A stretch of 64,000 nucleotides of DNA from Arenibacter sp. 6A1 (GTDB taxonomy: Bacteria; Bacteroidota; Bacteroidia; Flavobacteriales; Flavobacteriaceae). The translations under genes were made by a program, and so were the position numbers. Positions 8,474 through 17,198 of the stretch are shown here, in pieces (positions within the stretch are counted from its first letter, which is position 1; every line of letters begins with the position of its first letter). The notes below the pieces were generated by a model, which saw only the letters and a program-made list of their open reading frames with translations, was not told the origin of the DNA and ran no database searches. The stretch covers positions 62,001 to 126,000 of the forward strand of contig NZ_JAAXCQ010000007.1 of assembly GCF_012272855.1 (NCBI RefSeq). The letters are read 5' to 3'.

Positions 8474-9448
8474 ATGAGCACAAAAGCATCTTTTATTAAA
8501 GACCTATCCTTACCGGCCATTGCGGCACCCATGTTTCTTATCTCTGGCCCAAATTTGGTTATAGAATGCTGTAAAAACGGTATCGTTGGTACTTTTCCTG
8601 CCTTAAACCAACGTACTACGGAAGGCTTTGAGGCATGGGTCATAGAAATTAAGGAAGCTTTAAAAAGTTTTGAGACCGAAACGGGCAAAAAGGCAGCGCC
8701 TTTTGGCGTAAATTTAATCGTTCACCCTACCAATCCCAGGTTGGAAGCCGATTTAAAGGTCTGTATAAAACATAAGGTGCCCTTAATCATCACTTCTTTA
8801 GGGGCGGTTTCCCAACTCGTTGATGCCGTTCACAGTTATGGCGGACTGGTATTTCATGATATCATAAAGAAAAGACATGCCGAAAAGGCTGCTGAAGCCG
8901 GGGTAGACGGATTAATATTGGTTGCTGCCGGTGCGGGCGGCCATGCGGGGACTATTAACCCCATATCATTGGTGGCCGAGATAAAAAAGTTTTACGACAA
9001 AACCATATTGCTCTCGGGCTGTATCAGCACTGGGCGAGACATTGCCACGGCCTTGCAGATGGGGGCAGATTTAGCCTATATGGGGACTCGTTTTATCAAT
9101 ACCAAAGAAAGCAATGCTCCAGACGAATACCGAAAAATGATTGTGGACGCAGGGGCCAGTGATGTGGTATATACCGCTGCCGTATCTGGGGTACATGCCA
9201 ACTTTTTAGGCGCAAGCTTAAAAGCTGCCGGAATAACCGAAGAAGACCTAAAAAAAGATACTAAGATAGATTTTGGCAAGGAACTGGATACCGAAGCTAA
9301 GGCATGGAAAACAATCTGGTCTGCCGGGCAAGGGGTCACGACCATAGATTCTGTCGAAACCGTGGCAGATTTGGTGAAAAATTTAAAAACTGAATTTAGG
9401 GAAGCCATAGAAGCACAGCATAAATTATTGGAAACCTATCCAAAATAA
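8474..9448 (+). CDS. Nitronate monooxygenase (2-nitropropane dioxygenase family)
   Basis: A 324-residue TIM-barrel flavoprotein. The N-terminal LPAIAAPMFLISGP and the FMN-phosphate-binding motif AAGAGGHAG (about residues 151-159) are diagnostic of the NMO family. Family members oxidise alkyl nitronates such as propionate-3-nitronate, a detoxification role; the native substrate is not shown by sequence. It is followed after 72 nt by a YheT-type hydrolase on the same strand. Confidence 0.88.
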   Translation: MSTKASFIKDLSLPAIAAPMFLISGPNLVIECCKNGIVGTFPALNQRTTEGFEAWVIEIKEALKSFETETGKKAAPFGVNLIVHPTNPRLEADLKVCIKHKVPLIITSLGAVSQLVDAVHSYGGLVFHDIIKKRHAEKAAEAGVDGLILVAAGAGGHAGTINPISLVAEIKKFYDKTILLSGCISTGRDIATALQMGADLAYMGTRFINTKESNAPDEYRKMIVDAGASDVVYTAAVSGVHANFLGASLKAAGITEEDLKKDTKIDFGKELDTEAKAWKTIWSAGQGVTTIDSVETVADLVKNLKTEFREAIEAQHKLLETYPK

Positions 9449-9520
9449 ACCCAGATTACTGGACTTTTAAAAAGAAGCGTTTCTTTTTGCCAGATCTATA
9501 ATTACAAAACAACCATAAAG

Positions 9521-10483
9521 ATGCCCATTCATCCCACACATTACAACCCACCCTTCTTGTTTAAGAACGGCCATTTTTCTACGATTTACTCGGGAATGGT
9601 CAGAAGGGTCAACGGTCTTGTTCAAGAACGGGAGCGGTTAAAACTAGAGGATGGGGATTTTTTGGATTTAGATTGGAGTTTTGCCCCCCATCCCACCAAT
9701 AGAGTAGCCATACTTTTGCACGGTTTGGAAGGCAATGCCCAGCGGCCATACATTAGTGGTAGCGCCCTACAGTTCAACAAAAATGGCGTGGATGTCTGTG
9801 CCATAAATTTCAGAGGGTGCAGCGGAGAAACCAATAAGCTGTTCCGGTCTTATCATTCTGGAGAGACCCGAGATCTGGCCGCAGTGGTAGAATATCTCTT
9901 GCACAAAAAAAATTATGACCATATCTATTTAAAAGGCTTTAGCCTAGGCGGAAATGTAGTCTTAAAATACTTAGGGGAAGAGAATGCCATTCCCAAGGAA
10001 ATAAAGGCGGCTATTGCCGTTTCTGTCCCTTGCAACTTGCACTCCTCGCTCGTAGAACTCTTAAAACCTAAGAATGCCCTCTATGCCATGCGTTTTAAAA
10101 AACACTTGGTAGAAAAACTTAAAATAAAACAATCCCAATTCCCCGATAAGATTTCGGATCAGGATATTGCCAATATTGTGACCCTTAAGGATTTCGATGA
10201 CATTTACACCAGCAAGGCCCATGGCTTTAAGGATGCTATGGATTACTACCAACAAAGCAGTTCTCGACAGTTTTTAAAGGCCATAGAAATTCCTTCCTTA
10301 TTGATCAATGCCAAAAACGATTCCTTTTTAGGGAATCAATGTTACCCCTACCAAGAAGTAGACCGCAACAATTTTTTACATCTAGAAGTTCCCCTTTATG
10401 GAGGGCATGTTGGATTTTATGATCAGAACAACGTCACTTATACCGAAAAAAGAGCGTTAAAATTCATAGAAGAACTTCCATAA
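9521..10483 (+). CDS. Alpha/beta hydrolase of the YheT family
   Basis: A 320-residue hydrolase. The oxyanion region ILLHGLEGN (residues 64-72), nucleophile elbow GFSLGGN (Ser141) and late GGHVGF histidine form the catalytic set of the YheT/ABHD1-3-like family, which begins with the typical phrase PPFLFKNGHFSTIY. These enzymes are esterases or lipases of uncertain substrate. It is intact and cytoplasmic, with no signal peptide. Confidence 0.87.
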   Translation: MPIHPTHYNPPFLFKNGHFSTIYSGMVRRVNGLVQERERLKLEDGDFLDLDWSFAPHPTNRVAILLHGLEGNAQRPYISGSALQFNKNGVDVCAINFRGCSGETNKLFRSYHSGETRDLAAVVEYLLHKKNYDHIYLKGFSLGGNVVLKYLGEENAIPKEIKAAIAVSVPCNLHSSLVELLKPKNALYAMRFKKHLVEKLKIKQSQFPDKISDQDIANIVTLKDFDDIYTSKAHGFKDAMDYYQQSSSRQFLKAIEIPSLLINAKNDSFLGNQCYPYQEVDRNNFLHLEVPLYGGHVGFYDQNNVTYTEKRALKFIEELP

Positions 10484-10520
10484 TTAATCTATTTGCTATA
10501 TTAGTGGCGAAATACTTAAA

Positions 10521-11003
10521 ATGATGAGAAAAATATTTATTGCTTTAGCATTAGTTGGTTTAATTACCAGCTGTGGAGAGAAAAAAGAGGAAAAGAAGGG
10601 CGGCTTTGAAATGAACCGTACCAAGAAGGAAGTGAAGACTACTACGGTAAGCGAAGGTGTTCCTGTAGATATGAGCAACAAGGGTGTTGGCCCTATCAAA
10701 TCTATCTCTTTTCCAGAGGCTATCGATGCTGATTTGGCTGCAAAAGGGAAAAAATTATTTAACAGTGCATGTGTAGCCTGTCATATGGTAGACCAACGTT
10801 TAATTGGTCCTGCTCTTAAAGGTGTTTTTGAGAGAAGAAGCCCAGAATGGGTAATGAACATGATGTTAAATCCTGATGGCATGCTTAAGGAAGATCCTAT
10901 TGCAAAGGCCCTATTAAAGGAGTACAACAACGCTATTATGCTTAACCAAAACTTATCTGAAGACGATGCCAGATCATTGGCCGAGTATCTAAGATCTCTA
11001 TAA
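10521..11003 (+). CDS. Lipoprotein monoheme cytochrome c
   Basis: A 160-residue protein with a lipobox signal (LVGLITSC, Cys18) and a lysine/glutamate-rich linker. A single heme motif CVACH lies at residues 84-88, and candidate axial Met ligands fall in MNMMLNPDGM at about 112-121. It is a class I c-type cytochrome, lipid-anchored in the periplasm, carrying electrons to a terminal oxidase or reductase. No oxidase genes are in the window, so the partner is unknown. A strong terminator follows. Confidence 0.9.
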   Translation: MMRKIFIALALVGLITSCGEKKEEKKGGFEMNRTKKEVKTTTVSEGVPVDMSNKGVGPIKSISFPEAIDADLAAKGKKLFNSACVACHMVDQRLIGPALKGVFERRSPEWVMNMMLNPDGMLKEDPIAKALLKEYNNAIMLNQNLSEDDARSLAEYLRSL

Positions 11004-11025
11004 AAATAACATTTTTACAAGTACA

Positions 11026-11068
11026 TGGGTTTGTTGCAACGGCGCGTTGGTAACAAACCCATTTTTTT
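11026..11068 (+). terminator. Rho-independent terminator after the cytochrome c gene
   Basis: TGGGTTTGTT (11026-11035) pairs perfectly with AACAAACCCA (11052-11061) and is followed by seven T. Confidence 0.85.
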
Positions 11069-11160
11069 TACTACAAAGTCACGGAATAAAATCAATATTC
11101 AAGGGCTATAGGGCCATGTCGGTGCCTTGAATTTTTCTTATAGCCCCTATCATAAATATT

Positions 11161-11241
11161 TGGGCGTTCCCTCCTGCGTCGGGCGGGCTATTGGCTATAT
11201 CCCTTGCTCCGCTACGGGGATGCCGCCGCTATCCCTAACGC
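11161..11241 (-). repeat. REP-like repeat, short class (copy A)
   Basis: An 81-nt unit reading, in the opposite orientation to copies B, C and E, from GGGCGTTCCCTCC to CCCTAACGC. Its centre has the short hairpin arms ATCCC/GGGAT. It matches copies at 39478-39557 and 60227-60306 closely. An AACAATAA-rich AT tract follows its AACGC end. Confidence 0.8.
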
Positions 11242-11479
11242 TTCTCAGTGAACAATAAGCAATTAACAATAAAAAAAGAGTTGTACTTCCCTGATAAACG
11301 TTGTCCGGTTTTAGATATTGATTTCAGTGTTAAAGAACAGCTTTTATTAATCATTGTTTAAAGAATCCCGACTTAAAGGGGTATTCTTGACTACAACCCA
11401 AAACCAGTCATACCTGACTTCTAAGAGGTTAGTTTTTAGTTTCCAGTAGATTGTAGATGCTGTTTTCGGCGTGCTAGCG

Positions 11480-11494
11480 CGAGCGTCACGCTCG
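11480..11494. repeat. Short palindrome CGAGCGT-C-ACGCTCG
   Basis: CGAGCGT and ACGCTCG are exact reverse complements around a single base, in a GC-rich context that contrasts with the AT-rich surroundings. Confidence 0.5.
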
Positions 11495-11762
11495 TGCCCG
11501 TACAGAAAAGAATAGGGAGACAGCAATAATTTTGAAGAATTCTATTTATATCGGATAGTAACTTTTTGAAGTGCGTTTACTTTTAATTGGTCAATCTAAA
11601 ATAGGGGCGTACAGTACTGACAACTGGTTACCGTTTACTGATTATTTTTTTTATTGTTAATGGTTCCTTGTATTCCTGTCCATGCCTGAATAGCATTGAC
11701 CGTTTTTAAGCATTGTCAATTGCTAATTGAAAATCTCTACTTCCATGGCCAACGCGCCAGCT

Positions 11763-11810
11763 GGCCCCTTACTGCAAATGCAAATCGTTGCATTTTCCGC
11801 TCGGTCCTCT
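11763..11810. repeat. 48-nt direct repeat, copy 1
   Basis: Starts GGCCCCTTACTGC and ends GCTCGGTCCTCT. It is identical to 11875-11922 and contains a hairpin AATGCAA/TTGCATT. Confidence 0.8.
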
Positions 11811-11874
11811 TTTCTCTGTTTTCTTTTCTCTATTTCTTATAGCTAATTGTTTACTGCTTATTGTAAATTGATTT

Positions 11875-11922
11875 GGCCCCTTACTGCAAATGCAAATCGT
11901 TGCATTTTCCGCTCGGTCCTCT
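11875..11922. repeat. 48-nt direct repeat, copy 2
   Basis: Identical to 11763-11810, 112 nt downstream in the same orientation, separated by a TC/AT-rich spacer. Confidence 0.8.
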
Positions 11923-11968
11923 CTTTTCTTTTATCCAAATGGAAATTGTTCACTATTTACTGTATTCC

Positions 11969-12060
11969 GCGTTAGGGATTGCAGCGGCATCCTTTTTTAG
12001 AGGGCCGTAGGGCCTTTAAAAAAGATACAGCGGAAAGAGCGACCCGATAGGGGAACGCCC
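11969..12060 (+). repeat. REP-like repeat, long class (copy B)
   Basis: A 92-nt unit from GCGTTAGGG to GGGAACGCCC. Its centre has a longer hairpin (CCTTTTTTAGAGGGCC against GGGCCTTTAAAAAAG). It differs from copy D (60048-60139, inverted) at only a few positions and faces copy A. Confidence 0.8.
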
Positions 12061-12083
12061 AAAAAACGGTGTTTCAACCGCAT

Positions 12084-12113
12084 AAAAAAACCCCATATCC
12101 AGAAGATACGGGG
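12084..12113 (-). terminator. Terminator of the sulP gene
   Basis: On the minus strand CCCCGTATC (12113-12105) pairs with GATATGGGG (12099-12091) and is followed by seven T. Confidence 0.8.
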
Positions 12114-12137
12114 CTTTTGTTTTTAAGATATATGCGT

Positions 12138-13676
12138 TTAGATCTTATCTACAACCACCTTATAGGTAGGGTCTTCGATAATGTTTACGTCTATAATACT
12201 ATCTGCATTTGTCAATAGTTTTAAACAGTCGGAGCTCAAATGTCTCAAATGTAATTTTTTACCTTCTTTCTGATAGCGTGCAGTGATTTTATTCAGCGTA
12301 TCTATGGCCGACATGTCTACCACCTTGCTCTCCTTGAAATCGATTACGACTTCATCGGGATCGTTGGCTACATCGAATTTTTCGAGAAATGTAGCGGTAG
12401 AACCAAAGAAAAGCGGACCGTATATTTCATAATGTTTAACCCCATTTTCATCGATATGCTTTCTAGCCCTAATACGTTTTGCACTTTCCCAGGCAAATAC
12501 CAAAGAAGAAATTATCACACCGATCAATACCGCTAGGGCCAGGTTGTGTAACACAATGGTCACGGCAGCTACCAAAATCAACACAAAAATATCGTGTTTG
12601 GGCATCTTATTGATAATTTTGAAACTTACCCATTCGAAGGTACCTATAGCTACCACCATCATTACACCTACCAAAGCAGCCATCGGGATCTGCTCTATGA
12701 GAGGCCCCCCGATCAAAATTATTACCAATATAGTCATGGCACCTATAATTCCGGATAGTCGTGCTCTTGCTCCCGATCCGACGTTTACCAAGGTTTGGGC
12801 CACCATAGCACATCCTCCCATACCGCCAAAAAAACCATTGACAACATTGGCAATACCTTGTGCAGCCGCTTCCCTATTAGACTGACCTCTAGTATTGGTA
12901 ATTTCATCGACCATATTTAGGGTTAAAAGCGTCTCTACAAGTCCAACACCCGCCATTATCAATGCGTATGGAAAAATAATCATCAGGGTCTCTAAAGTAA
13001 AAGGGATTTCTGGGATATGAAATGAAGGCAAGGAACCACTTACCGAAGCAATATCCATTACTTTTTTGGTATCTATATCAAAAGAATACACAATACCGAA
13101 TACCACCAATATAGCGACCAATGAAGCAGGTACCGCCTTGGTAATTTTAGGTAATAAGGCTACGATTGCAATGGTTAATAGGGTTAAACCGGCCATGATA
13201 TATAGGGCCGAGCCTTCCATCCAACCTTCCATGCCGTTTTCGACAGTTTTAAATTGGGCTACCTGTGCCATAAAAATGATCACGGCAAGTCCGTTTAAAA
13301 ATCCGAACATCACTGGTTGCGGAATGAGGCGAACAAACTTTCCCAGCTTAAACAGCCCCACCAATAATTGCAGCACTCCGGCCAAAGCCACCGCCGCAAA
13401 CAGATATTCTACCCCGTGAGAAGCAGCCAAAGCGATTAAAACAACTACCGTAGCACCTGCACCACCAGAAACCATCCCTGGTCTTCCACCAAAAATTGCC
13501 GTCACGATCCCCATTAAAAAGGCAGCATACAGTCCCGTTAAAGGAGATAAGCCTGCCAAAATAGCAAAGGAAAGAGACTCTGGTATCATGGTCATGGCAA
13601 CCGTTAGTCCAGCTAAAACTTCATTTTTATAGTTTATTTTCTGACTAAAATCAAATAAGTTCAAATAATTCTTCAC
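12138..13676 (-). CDS. SulP-family anion transporter with C-terminal STAS domain
   Basis: A 512-residue SLC26/SulP protein. The N-terminal portion (about 1-390) has about a dozen hydrophobic helices, with LTVAMTMIPESLSFAILAGLSP as the SulP signature. The C-terminal 110 residues (VVIDFKESKVVDMSAIDTL) are a STAS domain. It transports sulfate, bicarbonate or related anions across the inner membrane; the substrate cannot be read from sequence. The start is GTG at 13676, preceded by a -7 element, with a clear terminator downstream. Confidence 0.92.
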   Translation of the reverse strand: MKNYLNLFDFSQKINYKNEVLAGLTVAMTMIPESLSFAILAGLSPLTGLYAAFLMGIVTAIFGGRPGMVSGGAGATVVVLIALAASHGVEYLFAAVALAGVLQLLVGLFKLGKFVRLIPQPVMFGFLNGLAVIIFMAQVAQFKTVENGMEGWMEGSALYIMAGLTLLTIAIVALLPKITKAVPASLVAILVVFGIVYSFDIDTKKVMDIASVSGSLPSFHIPEIPFTLETLMIIFPYALIMAGVGLVETLLTLNMVDEITNTRGQSNREAAAQGIANVVNGFFGGMGGCAMVAQTLVNVGSGARARLSGIIGAMTILVIILIGGPLIEQIPMAALVGVMMVVAIGTFEWVSFKIINKMPKHDIFVLILVAAVTIVLHNLALAVLIGVIISSLVFAWESAKRIRARKHIDENGVKHYEIYGPLFFGSTATFLEKFDVANDPDEVVIDFKESKVVDMSAIDTLNKITARYQKEGKKLHLRHLSSDCLKLLTNADSIIDVNIIEDPTYKVVVDKI

Positions 13677-13694
13677 AACATTGTTTTAAGCCGG

Positions 13695-13702
13695 CAAAAA
13701 TA
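13695..13702 (-). promoter_or_regulatory. -7 element of sulP (TATTTTTG)
   Basis: The minus strand reads TATTTTTG, 18 nt before the GTG start at 13676. It matches TAnnTTTG; no clear -33 box. Confidence 0.4.
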
Positions 13703-14275
13703 CTCGATTTTGCCCTTTTTTGAACTATGATCTTGCTAAAAACCAATTAAAACCTTAAATCTCAATAGATAAGAAGCTATCCAATGGTACATTATAAGGG
13801 ATAAAAACATTGATTTATCCTTATGTTCCAAATTTGTTTTCATTGATAAAAGCGACCTAGGGCATTCCTGTTTCTTCCCAAAAAACATGGTCACACCTTG
13901 TCGTTTAGTAGAATTATCAACGCTCTTGATTACAAAACAAGGGTATTGAAGCCCCTCATTGTTGCTATTTTTAAGGCGCTGTAAACCTTCATGACTTGTC
14001 TCTTTGATTGTTAAAAAAACAATACTACATTGCCGTTGTTAAATAAAATTACCTTTACAAAAAATATAAGCCCATAGGAAGCATTCCGAATTTTTACTCC
14101 TGTGCTAAAATTAAATACTAAGAAATGTCTTAGCACTGCTTTTCGGCATGGCATAGAACAAGGATATAGGAAATAACATTTAAAATAGAAACTATAAATT
14201 TAGAACGGAGTGCAGTAACTTATCTTACTACTCCCCTTTTATGGAAGGATTTAGATTTATATAAAAACTAATAGC
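13703..14275. other. Intergenic region between divergent sulP and gpsA
   Basis: About 570 nt without a supported ORF, repeat unit or RNA. It must contain the gpsA promoter, but no confident TAnnTTTG element was located close to the GTG start. Confidence 0.5.
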
Positions 14276-15277
14276 GTGAAAAATGATATAAAATTTGCAG
14301 TATTGGGAGGTGGCAGTTGGGCCACGGCCATTGTTAAGATGTTAACGGAAAATGCAGACACCGTTAATTGGTATATGCGGAATGCCGATGCCATCAACCA
14401 CATTAGAACACAAAGCCACAATCCAAACTATTTAAGTTCCGTAGAATTTCACACCGAGCAATTAGAATTGACCGACGACCTAAATGTTGCCGTTGCCAAT
14501 GCCGATGTGCTTATTTTTGCCATTCCATCTGCCTTTTTAGACAAAGAATTGCAGCAACTAACGGTAGACATCAAGGAAAAGACCATTTTTTCTGCTATCA
14601 AGGGTATTGTTCCGGAGTCTGGTTTAATTGTCGGCCAGCATTTCCATGAAAACTACGGTGTTCCCTATGACAATATCGGTGTTATCACCGGTCCTTGCCA
14701 TGCCGAAGAGGTAGCCTTAGAGCGATTGTCGTATTTAACCATTGCCTGTTCTGATATGGAAAAGGCAGAATTGGTTGCCGAACACCTCAGCAGCAACTAT
14801 ATCAAAACAAAAATATCCGATGATATTATAGGGACGGAATACGCCGCTATGTTGAAAAACATTTACGCCATTGCAGCGGGAATTGCCCATGGTCTTGGTT
14901 ATGGGGACAATTTTCAAAGTGTCCTTATGAGCAACGCCATCCGAGAAATGAAACGCTTTATTAAACGGGTACATAAAATGAAGCGGAATATTAACAATTC
15001 GGCTTATTTAGGCGATTTACTGGTGACCGGATATTCTGTTTTTAGCCGTAACCGTATGTTTGGGAATATGATCGGGAAAGGATATACCGTAAAAAGTGCT
15101 ATGATGGAAATGAAAATGGTGGCCGAGGGGTACTATGCTACCAATAGTGCACATCTGATCGTTTCCAAGCACAAGAAAAAATCGAAAACACCGATATTAA
15201 ATGCTGTGTACGAGGTGCTTTATGAGAATAAAAATCCAAAAACAGTGTTTCAGGATTTGACCGATAAACTAGATTAA
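14276..15277 (+). CDS. gpsA: NAD(P)-dependent glycerol-3-phosphate dehydrogenase
   Basis: A 333-residue protein with an N-terminal Rossmann motif VLGGGSWATA (about residues 9-18), FAIPSAFL, the GPCHAEEVA motif and the family KNIYAIAAGIAHGLGYGDN segment containing the catalytic lysine. It reduces dihydroxyacetone phosphate to sn-glycerol-3-phosphate for phospholipid synthesis. The start is GTG at 14276. It converges with glpD, which oxidises the same product; the two share a bidirectional terminator. Confidence 0.94.
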   Translation: MKNDIKFAVLGGGSWATAIVKMLTENADTVNWYMRNADAINHIRTQSHNPNYLSSVEFHTEQLELTDDLNVAVANADVLIFAIPSAFLDKELQQLTVDIKEKTIFSAIKGIVPESGLIVGQHFHENYGVPYDNIGVITGPCHAEEVALERLSYLTIACSDMEKAELVAEHLSSNYIKTKISDDIIGTEYAAMLKNIYAIAAGIAHGLGYGDNFQSVLMSNAIREMKRFIKRVHKMKRNINNSAYLGDLLVTGYSVFSRNRMFGNMIGKGYTVKSAMMEMKMVAEGYYATNSAHLIVSKHKKKSKTPILNAVYEVLYENKNPKTVFQDLTDKLD

Positions 15278-15340
15278 TTCTTTTTACAACAGTCTATTCT
15301 AGTCTTGGATATCGGCCTTCCAAGAGTTTAAAAAACACCG

Positions 15341-15381
15341 AAAAATGTCTATAAGAGGTTCTGCCTATTATAGACATTTTT
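15341..15381. terminator. Bidirectional terminator between gpsA and glpD
   Basis: AAAAATGTCTATA (15341-15353) and TATAGACATTTTT (15369-15381) are exact reverse complements, giving A-run/T-run flanks usable from both sides. Confidence 0.85.
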
Positions 15382-15428
15382 GCTTTTTGCTTGTGCCCCC
15401 TTGCTTGCCAAAAAAAGTGCATGCAAAC

Positions 15429-17093
15429 TTATCCTGGCACAGAAAAACCTGAATGTTCCTTTATATCGGCCAGCAGCTGGGCCCTATACCCTTCTATGGC
15501 ATCGTCACTGAGTTTAAACATAATTTTAAATTCGGCCAATACGGGCTCCATATATTCGTTAACACTCTCAATATCAAAATACAGCCTCCCTGTTCTTCTA
15601 ATAAAGAAATCCATTGGGGTGTGAATCATCTCGTGCTGTACCCCAAACTTTAATTCTGCCAAGACCATCCGCAACTGCTGATCATCTCCATTTTCTTGGG
15701 CATATATTTCTAGGATATTTTCTGTTTGTTTCCCATAATTGGTAACCAAGTACCAAGCATCGTATTTTGAAAAGCCGTCGGCCTCTATTCTTTTATATAC
15801 TTTAGAAATGTATTTTTTTACCTGTTTGTACGATTTAAAATCGTTTCCACACAGGGGTATCTTTTCGGTGGTACATTCCTTTAGCGTCCTATGATGGTCC
15901 TCCTCCATTTTTTTTGCGACCAGGTTTACGACGCGTTCGGCCATTTTTCGATAGCCCGTAAGTTTCCCCCCAGCAATACTGATGAGTCCGGTTTCGGAGG
16001 TAAAAATCTCATCCTTGCGCGACAATTCCGAAGCCGATTTTCCTTCTTCGTAGATCAAGGGCCTTAATCCGGCCCAGGAAGAGATGATATCTTCTAACTC
16101 CAAATTTATCGTTGGAAACATATTATTTACGGCCGATATTAAATAAATAGCATCGGCAATTTCGGTTTTCACATGGTCTTTGTCCTCATCGTATTTGGTG
16201 TCCGTAGTCCCTATATAGGTGATTTTTCCCCTTGGAATGGCAAACATCATCCGTCCATCGGGAATATCGAAATACACCGATTGTTTTACGGGTAATTTCT
16301 CGTACGGAAACACTAGGTGCACTCCTTTGGTGAGTTGTAAATGCTTCCCTTTTTTGGAATTATTGAGTCCTCTTAGCTCGTCTACCCATGGCCCGGCAGC
16401 GTTGACCACATAACTACCTCCTACCGTAAATTCGGTATTCAAAATATGATCCTTTACCGCTAATCCGGTTACCTTATCATCCTCATAGATAAAATTGGTC
16501 ACTTCCGTATAATTTACGGCCGTGGCCCCGTAAAAGAGGCTGGTTTTTATATTTTCGAGGGTTAAGCGGGCATCGTCCGTTCGATACTCGGCATAATACC
16601 CGGCACCTTTTAAAATTTTCTTGGGCAATAAGGGCTCTAGTTTTAGCGCCTCTTTCTTTTCCAACATTTTACGCTTGTCCTCTCCGCTTACCTGGGCCAA
16701 TATATCGTATACTTTTAGCCCAATGGAGGTGAGCCATTTTCCGTAGGAACCATGCTCTATCAGGGGGAGCAACATTTTCTCGGGCAGGACCAAATGCGGG
16801 GCCAAATGGTGAACAATAGCGCGCTCTGATCCTACTTCCTTGACCAACCAGAAATCGAATTGCTTTAGATAACGCAATCCGCCATGGATCAACTTTGTAG
16901 ACTTACTACTGGTGCCAGAGGCAAAATCGTTTTTTTCGAGCAGAGCAACTTTCAGCCCCCTAGAGGCCGCATCCAAGGCGATACCGGCACCAGTAATCCC
17001 GCCGCCGATCACCAGCAAATCAAAATGCTCTTCAGACAGTTTGGCTGCCGTTTTAAATCTTTCAAGAGTAGAGAATTCTAAGGGCTGTTTCAT
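15429..17093 (-). CDS. glpD: FAD-dependent glycerol-3-phosphate dehydrogenase
   Basis: A 554-residue flavoprotein. The FAD-binding motif LVIGGGITGAGIALDAASRG lies at about residues 27-46, followed by SGTSSKSTKLIHGGLRYL and, in the mid region, GGKLTGYRKMAE and the C-terminal DAO_C helical domain. It oxidises glycerol-3-phosphate to DHAP at the membrane and feeds electrons to quinone. It starts with ATG and stands alone; no glpK or glpF is in the window. Confidence 0.94.
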   Translation of the reverse strand: MKQPLEFSTLERFKTAAKLSEEHFDLLVIGGGITGAGIALDAASRGLKVALLEKNDFASGTSSKSTKLIHGGLRYLKQFDFWLVKEVGSERAIVHHLAPHLVLPEKMLLPLIEHGSYGKWLTSIGLKVYDILAQVSGEDKRKMLEKKEALKLEPLLPKKILKGAGYYAEYRTDDARLTLENIKTSLFYGATAVNYTEVTNFIYEDDKVTGLAVKDHILNTEFTVGGSYVVNAAGPWVDELRGLNNSKKGKHLQLTKGVHLVFPYEKLPVKQSVYFDIPDGRMMFAIPRGKITYIGTTDTKYDEDKDHVKTEIADAIYLISAVNNMFPTINLELEDIISSWAGLRPLIYEEGKSASELSRKDEIFTSETGLISIAGGKLTGYRKMAERVVNLVAKKMEEDHHRTLKECTTEKIPLCGNDFKSYKQVKKYISKVYKRIEADGFSKYDAWYLVTNYGKQTENILEIYAQENGDDQQLRMVLAELKFGVQHEMIHTPMDFFIRRTGRLYFDIESVNEYMEPVLAEFKIMFKLSDDAIEGYRAQLLADIKEHSGFSVPG

Positions 17094-17198
17094 CTATGGC
17101 TATGGTTTAAGGAAGTTCGTTATAAGAACACCAAAATAATGGGCCTCTATAACTGTCTTAAAGATAGTTGAATAATCTGCTATTACCAAGGGCAATCC

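Larger units (their letters stand above)
11070..12083. other. 1-kb gene-free island of nested palindromic repeats
   Basis: No credible ORF is visible on either strand. The stretch holds two inverted REP-like units (11161-11241 and 11969-12060), a GAGCGT palindrome (11480-11494), an exactly duplicated 48-nt segment with an internal hairpin (11763-11810, 11875-11922) and AT-rich linkers with repeated AACAATAA/TTATTGTT-like words. It separates the terminator of the cytochrome gene from the terminator of the sulP gene, so it is a transcriptionally quiet landing zone. Confidence 0.7.

Noticed and set aside
9469-9488. AAAAAGAA/TTCTTTTT hairpin after the nitronate monooxygenase gene
   Set aside because: The stem is A/T-rich with one G-C pair and too weak to call a terminator.
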